Assembly: GCA_045644325.1 (NCBI GenBank)
Contig: JAZRGT010000043.1
Location: 1-42,386 of the forward strand
Direction: 5' to 3'
Source: CAG-390 sp045644325
GTDB taxonomy: Bacteria > Bacillota > Clostridia > Oscillospirales > CAG-272
DNA: 42,386 nucleotides
Position numbers and translations under genes: made by a program. Under the pieces are notes generated by a model. It ran no database searches and was not told the DNA's origin. It saw only the letters and a list, made by a program, of their open reading frames with translations. The first letter of the stretch is position 1. Each line of letters starts with the position of its first letter. Shown here piece by piece: positions 25,590 to 34,671 of this stretch.

Positions 25590-26822
25590 ATGAAAGTTCT
25601 CGACAAATCCAAAATTAAGAAAGTCGCCCTTGCTTACTCGGGCGGTCTCGATACATCCATCATCATTCCGTGGCTCAAGGAAAACTACAATAACTGCGAA
25701 GTAATCGCGATCTCGGGCAACGTCGGTCAGGCTGACGAGCTTGAGGGACTTGAGGAAAAGGCGCTGAAGACCGGCGCTTCCAAGCTCTACGTCCTCGACC
25801 TCTGCGACGATTACGTTGACAACTACATCATCCCCACCATGAAGGCGGGCGCAATCTATGAGGAATACCTCCTCGGCACGTCCCACGCGCGTCCCTGCAT
25901 CGCAAAGGCTCTCGTTGAGATCGCGCTTAAGGAAGGCTGCGACGCTATCTGCCACGGCTGCACCGGTAAGGGCAACGACCAGGTTCGTTTCGAGCTGACC
26001 ATCAAGGCATTCGCTCCCGATATGCCCATCATCGCTCCTTGGAGAGAGTGGGATATCAAGTCGCGTGAGGAAGAGATCGACTATGCGGAGGCGCACAACG
26101 TACCGCTCAAGATCAACCGCGAGACCAACTATTCTAAGGATAAGAACCTCTGGCACCTCTCTCACGAGGGTCTCGACCTTGAGGACACCGGTAACGAGCC
26201 TCAGTACGAGAAGCCCGGCTTCCTCGAGATGGGCGTTTCCCCCATCATGGCTCCCGATAAGCCCACCTATATCGAGCTCGACTTCGTTCAGGGTGCTCCC
26301 GTAGCACTCAACGGCGAAAAGATGAGCGCGAAGGATATCATCCTCGCCCTCAACAAGATCGGCGGCGAAAACGGTATCGGTCTGCTTGATATCGTAGAAA
26401 ACAGACTCGTCGGCATGAAGTGCCGCGGCGTTTACGAAACTCCCGGCGGAGCGATCCTCTATAAGGCGCACAGCGTCCTCGAGTCGATCTGTCTTGATAA
26501 GTACACCCTTCACGAAAAGCAGAAGCTTGCAGTTACCTTCGGCGAGCTCGTATATAACGGTCAGTGGTTCACACCTCTCCGCGAGGCACTCTCCGCGTTC
26601 GTCGATAAGACTCAGGAGACCGTAACCGGTAAGGTTCGCCTCAAGCTCTACAAGGGCAATATGATCAACGCGGGCGTTTGGAGCGATTATTCTCTCTACA
26701 GCGAAGAGATCGCAACCTTCGGCGAATCCGACTACGACCAGTCTCAGGCTGCAGGATTCATCAACCTCTTCGGACTTCCCATTACCGTTAAGGCGATGGT
26801 CGATAAGAAAAATTCCAAGTAA
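25590..26822 (+). CDS. argG: Argininosuccinate synthase
   Basis: Joins citrulline and aspartate with ATP, the penultimate step of arginine synthesis. The 410-residue protein has the N-type ATP pyrophosphatase loop AYSGGLDTS near the start, followed by GNVGQADELEGLEEKAL, HGCTGKGNDQVRFE and KDKNLWHLSHEGLDLE, all family hallmarks. AAGGAG lies just before the ATG at 25590. An in-frame ATG 21 bp earlier falls inside the ARG-box palindrome and has no ribosome site. argH follows on the same strand after 398 bp of repeat DNA. Confidence 0.98.
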   Translation: MKVLDKSKIKKVALAYSGGLDTSIIIPWLKENYNNCEVIAISGNVGQADELEGLEEKALKTGASKLYVLDLCDDYVDNYIIPTMKAGAIYEEYLLGTSHARPCIAKALVEIALKEGCDAICHGCTGKGNDQVRFELTIKAFAPDMPIIAPWREWDIKSREEEIDYAEAHNVPLKINRETNYSKDKNLWHLSHEGLDLEDTGNEPQYEKPGFLEMGVSPIMAPDKPTYIELDFVQGAPVALNGEKMSAKDIILALNKIGGENGIGLLDIVENRLVGMKCRGVYETPGGAILYKAHSVLESICLDKYTLHEKQKLAVTFGELVYNGQWFTPLREALSAFVDKTQETVTGKVRLKLYKGNMINAGVWSDYSLYSEEIATFGESDYDQSQAAGFINLFGLPITVKAMVDKKNSK

Positions 26823-26833
26823 TTAAAAGCGGG

Positions 26834-27197
26834 AAAGTTTTCGTCCACCTTTTTCAAAAGGTGGCGCCGTCAAGGGCGCGTAGCCCTTGCCGTCCTCCGC
26901 AGAGGACGGAATACTCTCCGTGCTTCGAGCTGACTGCGCCCCGCAGGCAGCTCGGGCAGAGTCAATAGCCCCCTTGTGGGGCTATTGTGCTCTGTCAATT
27001 CTTTTGTTTTAGATATAAAATGGGGGGTGAAGGAGCCAATCCTTCCCCTGAAGTGGAAGGATTGACTCCTTCCGAACAGCCGGCGGGGCGCCGTCTGTTC
27101 GAAGCACAAGGATGTTTCGCGCTCTGCGGAGCGCGACCAACGCCGCGCGGCGTTGGATCCGCGGTCGCTTTTTGAAAAAAGCGACGCAAAAACTTTT
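26834..27197. repeat. Mosaic palindromic repeat, copy 2 (between argG and argH)
   Basis: The left end is AAAGTTTTCG plus hairpin CCACCTTTT/AAAAGGTGG (26845-26864). The right end is hairpin TCGCTTTTT/AAAAAGCGA (27165-27184) plus CAAAAACTTTT. Between them are CTCCGCAGAGGACGGAA, GTGCTTCGAGC and GGGCAGAGTC, then the central stem AATAGCCCC/GGGGCTATT and GCTCTGTC. The stem AATCCTTCC/GGAAGGATT, the stem CGAACAG/CTGTTCG around GGCGGGGCGCCG, and GAAGCACAAGG follow. The second half is roughly the reverse complement of the first, giving a large fold-back. It fills nearly the whole 26823-27220 gap; no gene is seen there. Confidence 0.85.
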
Positions 27198-27220
27198 AGT
27201 CTTTTTTAAGGGATAGTAAT

Positions 27221-28594
27221 ATGGCAAAACTTTGGGAAGGCAGAACGGCGGCGGCGACGGACAAGATCGCAGATGATTTCAACTCGTCTATCGCGGTTGA
27301 CTGCCGTATGTATAAAGAGGATATCACGGGAAGCATGGCGCACGCGGCTATGCTGGCAAAGCAGGGAATAATCGAACAGGATGAGGCGGATCAGCTTATC
27401 GATGGTCTTGCCGGCATTCTGGCAGATCTGAATGAAGGCAAGCTCGAGATCGACCCCACCGCCGAGGATATCCATATGTTCGTCGAGACCGTGCTGACGG
27501 CGCGTCTCGGTGACGTGGGCAAGAAGCTCCACACCGCGCGCAGCCGTAACGATCAGGTCGCGCTCGATTTCCGTATGTATCTCCGTAACGAAACAGAGGT
27601 CGTTGTGGAGAAGATCAAGGCGATGGCATCCACCCTTGCAGATAAGGCGGAGGAGTACGCCACCGCGATAATGCCCGGCTACACACACCTGCAGAGAGCA
27701 CAGCCGATCAGCTTCGGTCATCATCTGCTCGCATACGCGATGATGCTTCTGCGTGATGTTGAAAGATTTGAGGACACGAAGAAGCGAATCGACATCTGCC
27801 CCATCGGCTCCTGCGCGCTTGCGGGAACTACTTACGATACCGACAGATATTTTGAGGCTGAAAAGCTCGGATTCTCCAAGATCGCGCTTAACTCGATCGA
27901 CGGCGTTTCCGACCGTGATTTTGCGCTTGAATTCCTCGCGAATTGCTCGATCCTGATGACCCACCTCTCGCGCTACGCCGAGGAAGTTATCCTCTGGTCG
28001 AGCTGGGAGTTCGGATTCGTCGAGCTTTCGGATGCCTACACCACAGGCTCGTCGATCATGCCGCAGAAGAAAAACCCCGATATGGCAGAGCTTATCAGGG
28101 GCAAGACGGGTCGCGTAAACGGCGATCTGATCTCGCTTCTGACCGTTATGAAGGGCCTCCCCCTCGCGTATAACAAGGATATGCAAGAGGATAAGGAGAC
28201 GGTCTTCGACGCGCTCGATACGGTCAAGATCTGCCTCGACGTTGCGATCCCCATGACGGCAACAATGACCGCGCGCACGCAGAAGATGCGCAAAGCCGCA
28301 GAGGGCGGATTTATCAATGCGACAGACCTCGCAGATTACCTCGTTGGCAAGGGAATGCCCTTCCGCGCGGCATATAAGATCTCGGGACAGGTCGTAGCCG
28401 AGTGCATCAAGACGGGCAGAGTGCTTGAAGACCTGCCGATTGAGGTTTATAAGTCCTATTCCGATATCATAGACGAGGGCGTTTATGACGCCGTAAACCT
28501 TGATAATTGCCTCTGCCGCAGAACGAGCGCGGGAGGACCTGCCGCTGAGTCGGTGAAGAAGCAGATCGAATTTGTTCGAGAAAGCGTTAAATAA
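27221..28594 (+). CDS. argH: Argininosuccinate lyase
   Basis: Splits argininosuccinate into arginine and fumarate, the last step of arginine synthesis. The 457-residue protein belongs to the fumarase/aspartase superfamily. It starts LWEGRTAAATDKIADDFNSS and carries TARSRNDQVALDFRMY, PGYTHLQRAQPISFGHH and the superfamily signature GSSIMPQKKNPD. AAGGGA seven bases before the ATG supports the start. It is the second arginine gene in line with argG. The repeat between them may hold a promoter or only stretch the operon. Confidence 0.98.
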   Translation: MAKLWEGRTAAATDKIADDFNSSIAVDCRMYKEDITGSMAHAAMLAKQGIIEQDEADQLIDGLAGILADLNEGKLEIDPTAEDIHMFVETVLTARLGDVGKKLHTARSRNDQVALDFRMYLRNETEVVVEKIKAMASTLADKAEEYATAIMPGYTHLQRAQPISFGHHLLAYAMMLLRDVERFEDTKKRIDICPIGSCALAGTTYDTDRYFEAEKLGFSKIALNSIDGVSDRDFALEFLANCSILMTHLSRYAEEVILWSSWEFGFVELSDAYTTGSSIMPQKKNPDMAELIRGKTGRVNGDLISLLTVMKGLPLAYNKDMQEDKETVFDALDTVKICLDVAIPMTATMTARTQKMRKAAEGGFINATDLADYLVGKGMPFRAAYKISGQVVAECIKTGRVLEDLPIEVYKSYSDIIDEGVYDAVNLDNCLCRRTSAGGPAAESVKKQIEFVRESVK

Positions 28595-28599
28595 GAGAA

Positions 28600-28641
28600 A
28601 ATCCGCCCGAGATGGGGTCACCCCACGCGGCGGATTTTTTT
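28600..28641. terminator. Terminator after argH
   Basis: ATCCGCC (28601-28607) pairs with GGCGGAT (28629-28635), with an inner stem GGGGT/ACCCC, followed by seven Ts. The minus strand ends GATTTTCTCTTATTT, so it may also stop readthrough from the LRR operon. Confidence 0.92.
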
Positions 28642-28716
28642 CATCTTAATTATATTTCGCACTTGGCTTTCTTTGGGCGTAAAATCCTTCGCAAAGGCGC
28701 TGACTGCCCACCCCAA

Positions 28717-28747
28717 CCCCTCCCGCAAGCGGGAGGGGCGTTTTATT
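28717..28747 (+). terminator. GC-rich hairpin with short T-run between argH and the LRR gene
   Basis: CCCCTCCCGC (28717-28726), loop AA, GCGGGAGGGG (28729-28738), then CGTTTTATT. It is a second possible terminator for plus-strand readthrough. On the minus strand no T-run follows. Confidence 0.6.
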
Positions 28748-28785
28748 GAGATAGGATTTGTTGGTCTTATCTGTGAAGCGGCTGA

Positions 28786-31700
28786 CTAATCCTTCACAAG
28801 CGGATATCTGTCGATCAGGTATTGGCAAACGAGATCGATCGCGATAGTGTTCCGAAATTCTTTTGCTTCTCCCTCACTGACGCGCCGCTTGTTTACGTAA
28901 TATTCGTAATTCGGCTCCATCGCGGTTCCAACGTTGGTTCTGCGGTAGACCTCGACTATCTTGCAGCTCGTTCCGCTGAACTCCAACCTTCCGATAATGA
29001 TACTGTCCGCGGGCGAATAGCCCGGCTCGCGCCATTCGAAGGTTCCGTCCACGGCGATCTCGCGCACCCAGCCGTTGTTTTTGCGCAGCATATAGCAATA
29101 GACCGTTCCGTTCTCCTCGTTGAAAACGAGCACGTCAAAGAGATTCGTGACCACAAGCTCAAGGTCGCCGTCGCCGTTCATATCGAGCACGGAATAACGG
29201 ACCTCGCTTTCGGTGATCTTTTCCTCTCTGGTGGAGAAAAGGAAGACGATATCGTCAAGGAAGATCTCTTTTCCGGTCGGGCAGTAGTAGAAGGACGTTT
29301 TGTTTTCAATGATATTGCGATAGACCTCGGGCACGCTCGAAAGCTTCGAGTAGTCGGGCTGAGTGTAGCCCGCATCGACCTCGCGGTCGGAGCATTTTAT
29401 GATCTCAATTCCGGTTTCGGTGCGCCAGTTGGCTGCCTTTTTGACGCTGTTCCACGCCGCGGCGTCGCCCTTGAAAACGAATTCGGTAAGAGCAGTGCAT
29501 CCTCTGAACGCATCGTGCCCGATCTCGGTCACAGCGGCGGGGAGAGATATGCTCTCAAGTGACGTGCAGTTTGCAAATGCGGAGTAGTCGATTGAGATAA
29601 GGCTTTCGGGGAGCGTGATCTCTTTAAGATTCGTACAACTGCTGAACGTGTAGGCACCGATCTCCGTCACGCCTTCGGGTATGATTATGCTTTGGAGCGC
29701 GAAGCACTGCGAAAAGTCGGAGCCTCCGATCCTTTCGAGCCCCGCGGGCAGGCTCACGGATTTCAGATTTCTGCAATTTGCAAAAGTTCCGCCGTAAAAC
29801 TCCTTGATCCCCTCGGGAATAACTATGCTCTCGATCGCCGTGGAGGCGAAGACCCCTTCTCCGAGATAGTCAAGCCTTTTCGGCAGAGTCACGTTTTTCA
29901 GCTTCGTGCATCCTGCAAAAGCACTTGATCCTATATAAGTCACGTTGTTTCCGACCTCAATGCTCTCGAGAGAAGAACAGGACGAAAACGCGCCCTCAGC
30001 GATCTTTTTTAGGCTTTTGGGCAGAGTGACCTTTTCAAGTCCATTGCACATTGAAAATGCAGAGCCCATAATCTCGGTGATCCCCTCGGGAAAAACGATC
30101 TCCTTGATCGACGAAATACCGCTGAACGCGAAATAACCGATCTTATCCACGCTTCCACCCGACGGAATTTTGCTGTTCTTGCAGCCGAAAACGAGAGTTT
30201 TGGTATCTCTTTCGATCAGGCAGTTGTCGACCGAGTAGTATTTCGGATTGTTATCCGCCACCGAAATGACCTCGAGCGCGTCGCAGCCGAAGAAGGCGAT
30301 ACCCTCGCCGCCGTAAATATCATCGAGCGTGCTCGGCAGATATATCTCGCGAAGGTCGGGGCAGTTCGCAAAGGCGTGCAGACCGATGGAGGTGACACCC
30401 TCGGAAACCGTGATCGACGTAAATCCGCCGACGTTTTCAAAGGCTAAAGCACCGATTTCGGTCACGGGCAGACCTTCGTAGTAGGTTGCGGTGACGATCT
30501 CCCGGTCTTTGCAGGCGCCGATTCCGACGAGAACGGCGTGATCTCCGTCAATCCAGTATTCAAGCCCGCGCGAGCCGTCGTATTCGATAAGCTCGGCATC
30601 GCCGTCCGAGCAATGAACGACGGTGAAGGGACAGCCGTCGTTCCAATTGTTGCCCAAACCTTTCTGAACGGCGTTCCATTCAGCGACTGTACCCGCAAAG
30701 GTAAACTTCGTGAGATTTTTGCAATCCCGAAACGCCCAAGTCTCAATAAGCTTTACTTCCCTTGGGATGACTATGCTTACAAGACTCTCGCAATCGGCAA
30801 AAGCGGAATCGTAGATATATTCCAGCGTGCTCGGCAAGGTTATTTTTTTCAGATTTACGCAACGGGAGAAGGCTTGATTGCGGATAACCGTTACGCCCTC
30901 GGGAATTACGATCTCCTCGATAAAGTCGCAGTTCGACAGAGCAACCGAATATATCTCGGTCACCGGCAGACCGTGGAATTTTGCCGCAACTACTATTTTG
31001 GCATCGGTACAGATACCTTCGCCGATCAATCGTGCGCTCTTGCCGTCCGTGTTGATCTCATATTCAAGTCCGAGGCTGCCTTCATCCTTGGAATCTGAGT
31101 AGAGCTTCATCTCGCCGTCCGAGCAACGAATCTTTTTGAATGTGCCGACTGTGTGCCAACCGATGTCTTTTTCTACGGAGATCCATTGGGTAACTGTTCC
31201 CGCATAACTTACATTCATAAGATTGTCGCAATATCCAAACGCCCCATGCCGTATTACTTTGATGCTCGCGGGCAGTTTTAGTTCCTTCAGCGCAGTGTTT
31301 GAAAAAGCATCGGTGCTAATGGTTTTCACACCCTCGGGGATGATAACGTCTTCAAGATTCGTGCAGGATGCGAAAATCATCAGCTCGAGTATTTCCAGAT
31401 TGCTCGACAGAACTGCACGCTTCAGAGCGGTACAACCCTGAAAAGCATAATTTCCGAGAAAGCTCAGGCTGTCGGGTAATACGATTTCAGTAAGTTTTAC
31501 ACATTCTGAAAAAGCATAAATATCCATATATTCGATTTTGCTACCAAGATTTACGCTTTCAAGCGAAGTACAGTTCGCGAAGGCGCTCGACTCGATCGTG
31601 ATCAGACTTTCGGGGAGCACGAGGCTTTTGAGCGCTGTGCAGTTATAGAATGCGTCGCGACCGATCTTCGTCACGCCCTCGGGAATTCGGATACTTTCAA

Positions 31701-33669
31701 TGGCGGTGCATTCCATAAAAGCGTTGGGCGCTATGGCACTGATGTTTACGTCGTCGAGAAAAATGCTCGTGCCGCAACCGAGAATGAGAGTCTTCGTTTC
31801 TCTGTCGATAAGGCAATTATTTATACTGTAATAACGCGGATTGTTCGGATCAACCGTTATGCTCTTAAGATTTTTGAATGCAATGATCGCGCTTTCTTCC
31901 ATAACCGTCAGATTTGCGGGAATATGGATGGATTCGAGATCATGACAGTGCGAGATAGCCATAAAATCGAGATGAGTTACGGTATCGGGTATGACGACGC
32001 GCGTTATGCCGTCAAGCGAATAAATAGCTCTGCGTCCGATTGCCGTAACGGGCAGACCGTCGTAGGTCGAGGCTACGGCGATCTCTTTATCGGTACAAGT
32101 TCCGATGCCGACGAGCACGGCGTGATCACCTTCAATTCGGTATTCAAGCCCCCGCGAGCCGTCGTGTTCGATGATCAGATTGACGTCACCGTCGGAGCAA
32201 TGGATGACGGTGAAGGGGCAGCCTTCGTTCCATCTGTCCTGTTTCTCTATAGCACTCCATTCCGCCTTTGTGCCTTTGAAGGTGAACTCGGTAAGGTTTG
32301 AGCAATCTGCAAAAACTTCGCCTTGTATCTTCGTTACACTGCGGGGGAGCGTTATTTTTTCGAGAGACGAACAATAAGCGAAAGCAAAGCCGACTATTGT
32401 TTCAATTCCATCTGGAAGTGTTACGCTTTTGAGCTTTCGGCAATTAGCAAACATTCCGCCGTGAAGGGTCTTTACCCCGTCGGGGATGACAATGCTTTCG
32501 ATAGGACATCCCGCGAATATCTCCTCGCCGAAGGAATCCACGCGCCCCGGAAGGGTAATGTCAACAAGACTCGAACAGCCACTGAATACACGGCTTCCGA
32601 TCTCTGTCACGTTATCGCCAAGCTTGACCGATTCAAGCGAGGTGCAATTTGCAAACGCATCCCACCTGACGGTAGTTAAGCTGTCGGGGAATGTCACGCT
32701 TTTAAGCGAAGCGCATCCGGCAAAAGCATAAGGATTAATTACTGTGACTCCTTCCGGAATAACAATTTTCTCAAGCGAATCACTGCCTCCGAAAGCAAAT
32801 TGACCTATACTCTTTATGCTTCCGTCGGACGGCAGAACACTCTTTGAGCACGCCAAAACAAGATTGCCTGTTCCTCTTTCGATCAGACAGTTCCCGACAG
32901 AATAGTATTTCGGATTACTGTCAGCTACCTTTATTGTATCGATATTATCACAGTTTTCAAATGCAATTCCTTCGCCCGCGGACAAAAATTGAAGCGTACT
33001 CGGCAGATAGACGGCGCGAAGATCGGGGCAACCTGAAAATGCACACACTTCAATATGAGTAACACCCTCGGAGACAGTGACTGAGGTTATCCCCTTGTTG
33101 CCGGATATTTCAAAGCTGTCGATTCCGGTAACGGGCAGACCGTTATAGGTCGTTGCAGTTACAATATCCTTATCGGTGCAAGTGCCAATACCTACAAGCA
33201 CGGCGTGATCTCCCTCAATTCGGTATTCAAGCCCCCGCGAGCCGTCGTATTCGGGTTCGGGCGGTGCGGTGGTTTCTTCCGCAGTTGTTTCCTCTGCGGT
33301 AGTTTCAGGAGCCGTCGTTTCTTCAAGCGTGGTTTCCGTGACCGTCGTTTCGGGCGCGGGAACGGTCGTTTCCTCGGGCGGGGTTTCGGGTGCGGTTTGT
33401 TCGGTGGTGTTGTCGCCCGTGGACGAGCCGAGTATGTCGGGCAGGTGTCCCATAAGATAGGTCACGGCGGGGATTATTGCGCTGAGCAACAGCACGCAGG
33501 CGACGAGGGCGAGCACCTGGCGCAGGGATTTCGCGCGGCTCATACCAGCTACGGTCTGTCCCGTGGGGCGTTCCTTGATCTTTTTGCCCGCTTCTTCGAC
33601 GTATTTTGGGTCGATATGCTCGAGTGCTTCTATGAATTTGGCGGTTTTCAGGTTCTTTTCGCGCTTCAT
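28786..33669 (-). CDS. Giant BspA-type LRR membrane protein coupled to an ECF sigma factor
   Basis: Single-pass surface protein of 1627 residues. Residues 1-50 are cytoplasmic and charged (FIEALEHIDPKYVEEAGKKI), about 51-73 are transmembrane, and 84-137 are a Thr/Glu/Pro-rich stalk. Four modules follow, starting near 141, 502, 862 and 1029. Each opens with GLEYRIEGDHAVLVGIG-like sequence plus a GLPVT strand, continues with LRR_5 repeats (AF-x-C-x-L-x-x-x-x-LP), and ends FxGTxAEW then HCSDG. The third module is short. A C-terminal domain (about 1435-1627) includes the Ca-site-like DMNGDGDLEL (1496-1505). The start overlaps the sigma gene as ATGA. The arrangement recalls RsgI-type receptors that control a partner sigma factor; that role is inferred. 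Confidence 0.87.
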   Translation of the reverse strand: MKREKNLKTAKFIEALEHIDPKYVEEAGKKIKERPTGQTVAGMSRAKSLRQVLALVACVLLLSAIIPAVTYLMGHLPDILGSSTGDNTTEQTAPETPPEETTVPAPETTVTETTLEETTAPETTAEETTAEETTAPPEPEYDGSRGLEYRIEGDHAVLVGIGTCTDKDIVTATTYNGLPVTGIDSFEISGNKGITSVTVSEGVTHIEVCAFSGCPDLRAVYLPSTLQFLSAGEGIAFENCDNIDTIKVADSNPKYYSVGNCLIERGTGNLVLACSKSVLPSDGSIKSIGQFAFGGSDSLEKIVIPEGVTVINPYAFAGCASLKSVTFPDSLTTVRWDAFANCTSLESVKLGDNVTEIGSRVFSGCSSLVDITLPGRVDSFGEEIFAGCPIESIVIPDGVKTLHGGMFANCRKLKSVTLPDGIETIVGFAFAYCSSLEKITLPRSVTKIQGEVFADCSNLTEFTFKGTKAEWSAIEKQDRWNEGCPFTVIHCSDGDVNLIIEHDGSRGLEYRIEGDHAVLVGIGTCTDKEIAVASTYDGLPVTAIGRRAIYSLDGITRVVIPDTVTHLDFMAISHCHDLESIHIPANLTVMEESAIIAFKNLKSITVDPNNPRYYSINNCLIDRETKTLILGCGTSIFLDDVNISAIAPNAFMECTAIESIRIPEGVTKIGRDAFYNCTALKSLVLPESLITIESSAFANCTSLESVNLGSKIEYMDIYAFSECVKLTEIVLPDSLSFLGNYAFQGCTALKRAVLSSNLEILELMIFASCTNLEDVIIPEGVKTISTDAFSNTALKELKLPASIKVIRHGAFGYCDNLMNVSYAGTVTQWISVEKDIGWHTVGTFKKIRCSDGEMKLYSDSKDEGSLGLEYEINTDGKSARLIGEGICTDAKIVVAAKFHGLPVTEIYSVALSNCDFIEEIVIPEGVTVIRNQAFSRCVNLKKITLPSTLEYIYDSAFADCESLVSIVIPREVKLIETWAFRDCKNLTKFTFAGTVAEWNAVQKGLGNNWNDGCPFTVVHCSDGDAELIEYDGSRGLEYWIDGDHAVLVGIGACKDREIVTATYYEGLPVTEIGALAFENVGGFTSITVSEGVTSIGLHAFANCPDLREIYLPSTLDDIYGGEGIAFFGCDALEVISVADNNPKYYSVDNCLIERDTKTLVFGCKNSKIPSGGSVDKIGYFAFSGISSIKEIVFPEGITEIMGSAFSMCNGLEKVTLPKSLKKIAEGAFSSCSSLESIEVGNNVTYIGSSAFAGCTKLKNVTLPKRLDYLGEGVFASTAIESIVIPEGIKEFYGGTFANCRNLKSVSLPAGLERIGGSDFSQCFALQSIIIPEGVTEIGAYTFSSCTNLKEITLPESLISIDYSAFANCTSLESISLPAAVTEIGHDAFRGCTALTEFVFKGDAAAWNSVKKAANWRTETGIEIIKCSDREVDAGYTQPDYSKLSSVPEVYRNIIENKTSFYYCPTGKEIFLDDIVFLFSTREEKITESEVRYSVLDMNGDGDLELVVTNLFDVLVFNEENGTVYCYMLRKNNGWVREIAVDGTFEWREPGYSPADSIIIGRLEFSGTSCKIVEVYRRTNVGTAMEPNYEYYVNKRRVSEGEAKEFRNTIAIDLVCQYLIDRYPLVKD

Positions 33670-34223
33670 ACTATGATCCCCTCCTTTCCGAGACGGTCGG
33701 CAAGACGGTTTCGCGTGCGCATCAGAAGCGACTTGACCTTACTCACCGAAAAATCCATATCCTCCGCGACATCGGCAACGCTCTCGCCGAAATAGTAGCG
33801 CAGAACGAATACCTGACGCTCGTGCGCGGGAAGGGTAGAGAGAAATTCATTGATGATCTCGCCCGCGCGTGCGGCTTCAAATTGCTCCGCGAGATCGGCG
33901 GTATCGGGGATAGTTTCGAGAAATTCCTCACCAACCGTCAAAAAGCTCGCGCGACGCTTCCAGGTATTGTTCGCCTTCGTTTTATTGTACGCGATATTGC
34001 GCACGATCCTTGAAATATAAGCCTTCAGACTCTCGGGCCGCTCGGGCGGGATCGCGTTCCAGAGCGCTAAAAGCACGTCGTTGACACACTCCTCTCGATC
34101 CTCGCGCAGAGTCAGAATATTCGCCGCGACCGTGTGGCAGAACGCGGAATATTTCCTCTCGATCTCCCCGAGCGCAGTTTCATTTCGCTCAAAAAGCATT
34201 TCTATAATTTTTTCATCCGTCAT
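33666..34223 (-). CDS. ECF-type RNA polymerase sigma factor upstream of the LRR receptor
   Basis: Alternative sigma factor of 185 residues. Region 2 includes REDREECVNDVLLALWNAIP (about 40-59) and LKAYISRIVRNIAYNKTKAN. Region 4 is at 130-175, with LPAHERQVFVLRYYFGESVA, DVAEDMDFSVSKVKSLL and RTRNRLADRL. AGGAGG lies seven bases before the ATG at 34223; a longer reading starting at 34274 lacks a ribosome site. Its last bases overlap the LRR gene start (ATGA). No separate zf-HC2 anti-sigma gene follows, so the cytoplasmic segment of the LRR protein is the natural candidate for its control. Confidence 0.93.
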   Translation of the reverse strand: MTDEKIIEMLFERNETALGEIERKYSAFCHTVAANILTLREDREECVNDVLLALWNAIPPERPESLKAYISRIVRNIAYNKTKANNTWKRRASFLTVGEEFLETIPDTADLAEQFEAARAGEIINEFLSTLPAHERQVFVLRYYFGESVADVAEDMDFSVSKVKSLLMRTRNRLADRLGKEGIIV

Positions 34224-34281
34224 AGGCTTTCCTCCTTTCGGGGTCGATGATGTTAAGATAAAATTGCCCTTCACTTAACAA

Positions 34282-34307
34282 GTAACCGAAAATGATGGAA
34301 CGGTTGC
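34282..34307 (-). promoter_or_regulatory. Candidate autoregulated ECF promoter before the sigma gene
   Basis: On the minus strand GCAACC (34302-34307) and GGTTAC (34282-34287) are separated by 14 bases and followed by TTGTTAAG. GCAACC-type -35 boxes resemble those ahead of ECF sigma operons in related clostridia, as I recall them. The -10 box is not a clear CGTC. Confidence 0.4.
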
Positions 34308-34349
34308 AGGTTTTTTGAAAAAAGTTAAATAATTTTTTGATCTACAAAC

Positions 34350-34378
34350 ATATTATCATAAAAATGGTGATTTGTCAA
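34350..34378 (-). promoter_or_regulatory. Housekeeping-type promoter of the sigma-LRR operon
   Basis: On the minus strand TTGACA (34373-34378) and TAATAT (34350-34355) are 17 bp apart, some 130 bp before the sigma start. The rest of 34380-34635 shows nothing I can assign beyond a small CTCGGA/TCCGAG hairpin near 34574. Confidence 0.75.
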
Positions 34379-34635
34379 CGCTGTAAGTTGTGCTTCGATC
34401 TGTACTTACTTGTTTTATCAAAAAGTTTGCATAAAAAATCAATTATCGAAAAAATGTCAATCAACAGCAAGCCGATATGCGGAAAACTTCACCTTACCTT
34501 GTCGAGGGCGCCGTTCCCTACAGGTGATGATTTTATTTGTACACAGTGATAAAGCAAGATAAATAACAAAACTCGGAAATCCGAGCGAAAGAGTTCACAC
34601 TCTTAAAATCATAGGACAAATGCTCGTATTATTAA

Positions 34636-34664
34636 GGGCTGTACCGCCATAAACGATACAGCCC
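34636..34664 (-). terminator. Weak terminator after the LRR lipoprotein gene
   Basis: GGGCTGTA (34636-34643) pairs with TACAGCCC (34657-34664) across a 13-base loop. On the minus strand it is followed by TTAATAATA, a poor T-run. Confidence 0.55.
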
Positions 34665-34671
34665 GGTTCCT

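Noticed and set aside
26987..27175. Small open frames in the argG-argH gap
   Set aside because: They consist of mosaic-repeat sequence, also found in other copies where the frame is not kept.
27206..28621. Minus-strand open frame of 471 codons opposite argH
   Set aside because: It mirrors argH almost exactly, with no recognisable domain; argH motifs are intact on the plus strand.
34337..34549. 70-codon plus-strand frame upstream of the sigma-LRR operon
   Set aside because: No ribosome site, poor composition, and it overlaps the minus-strand promoter at 34350-34378.
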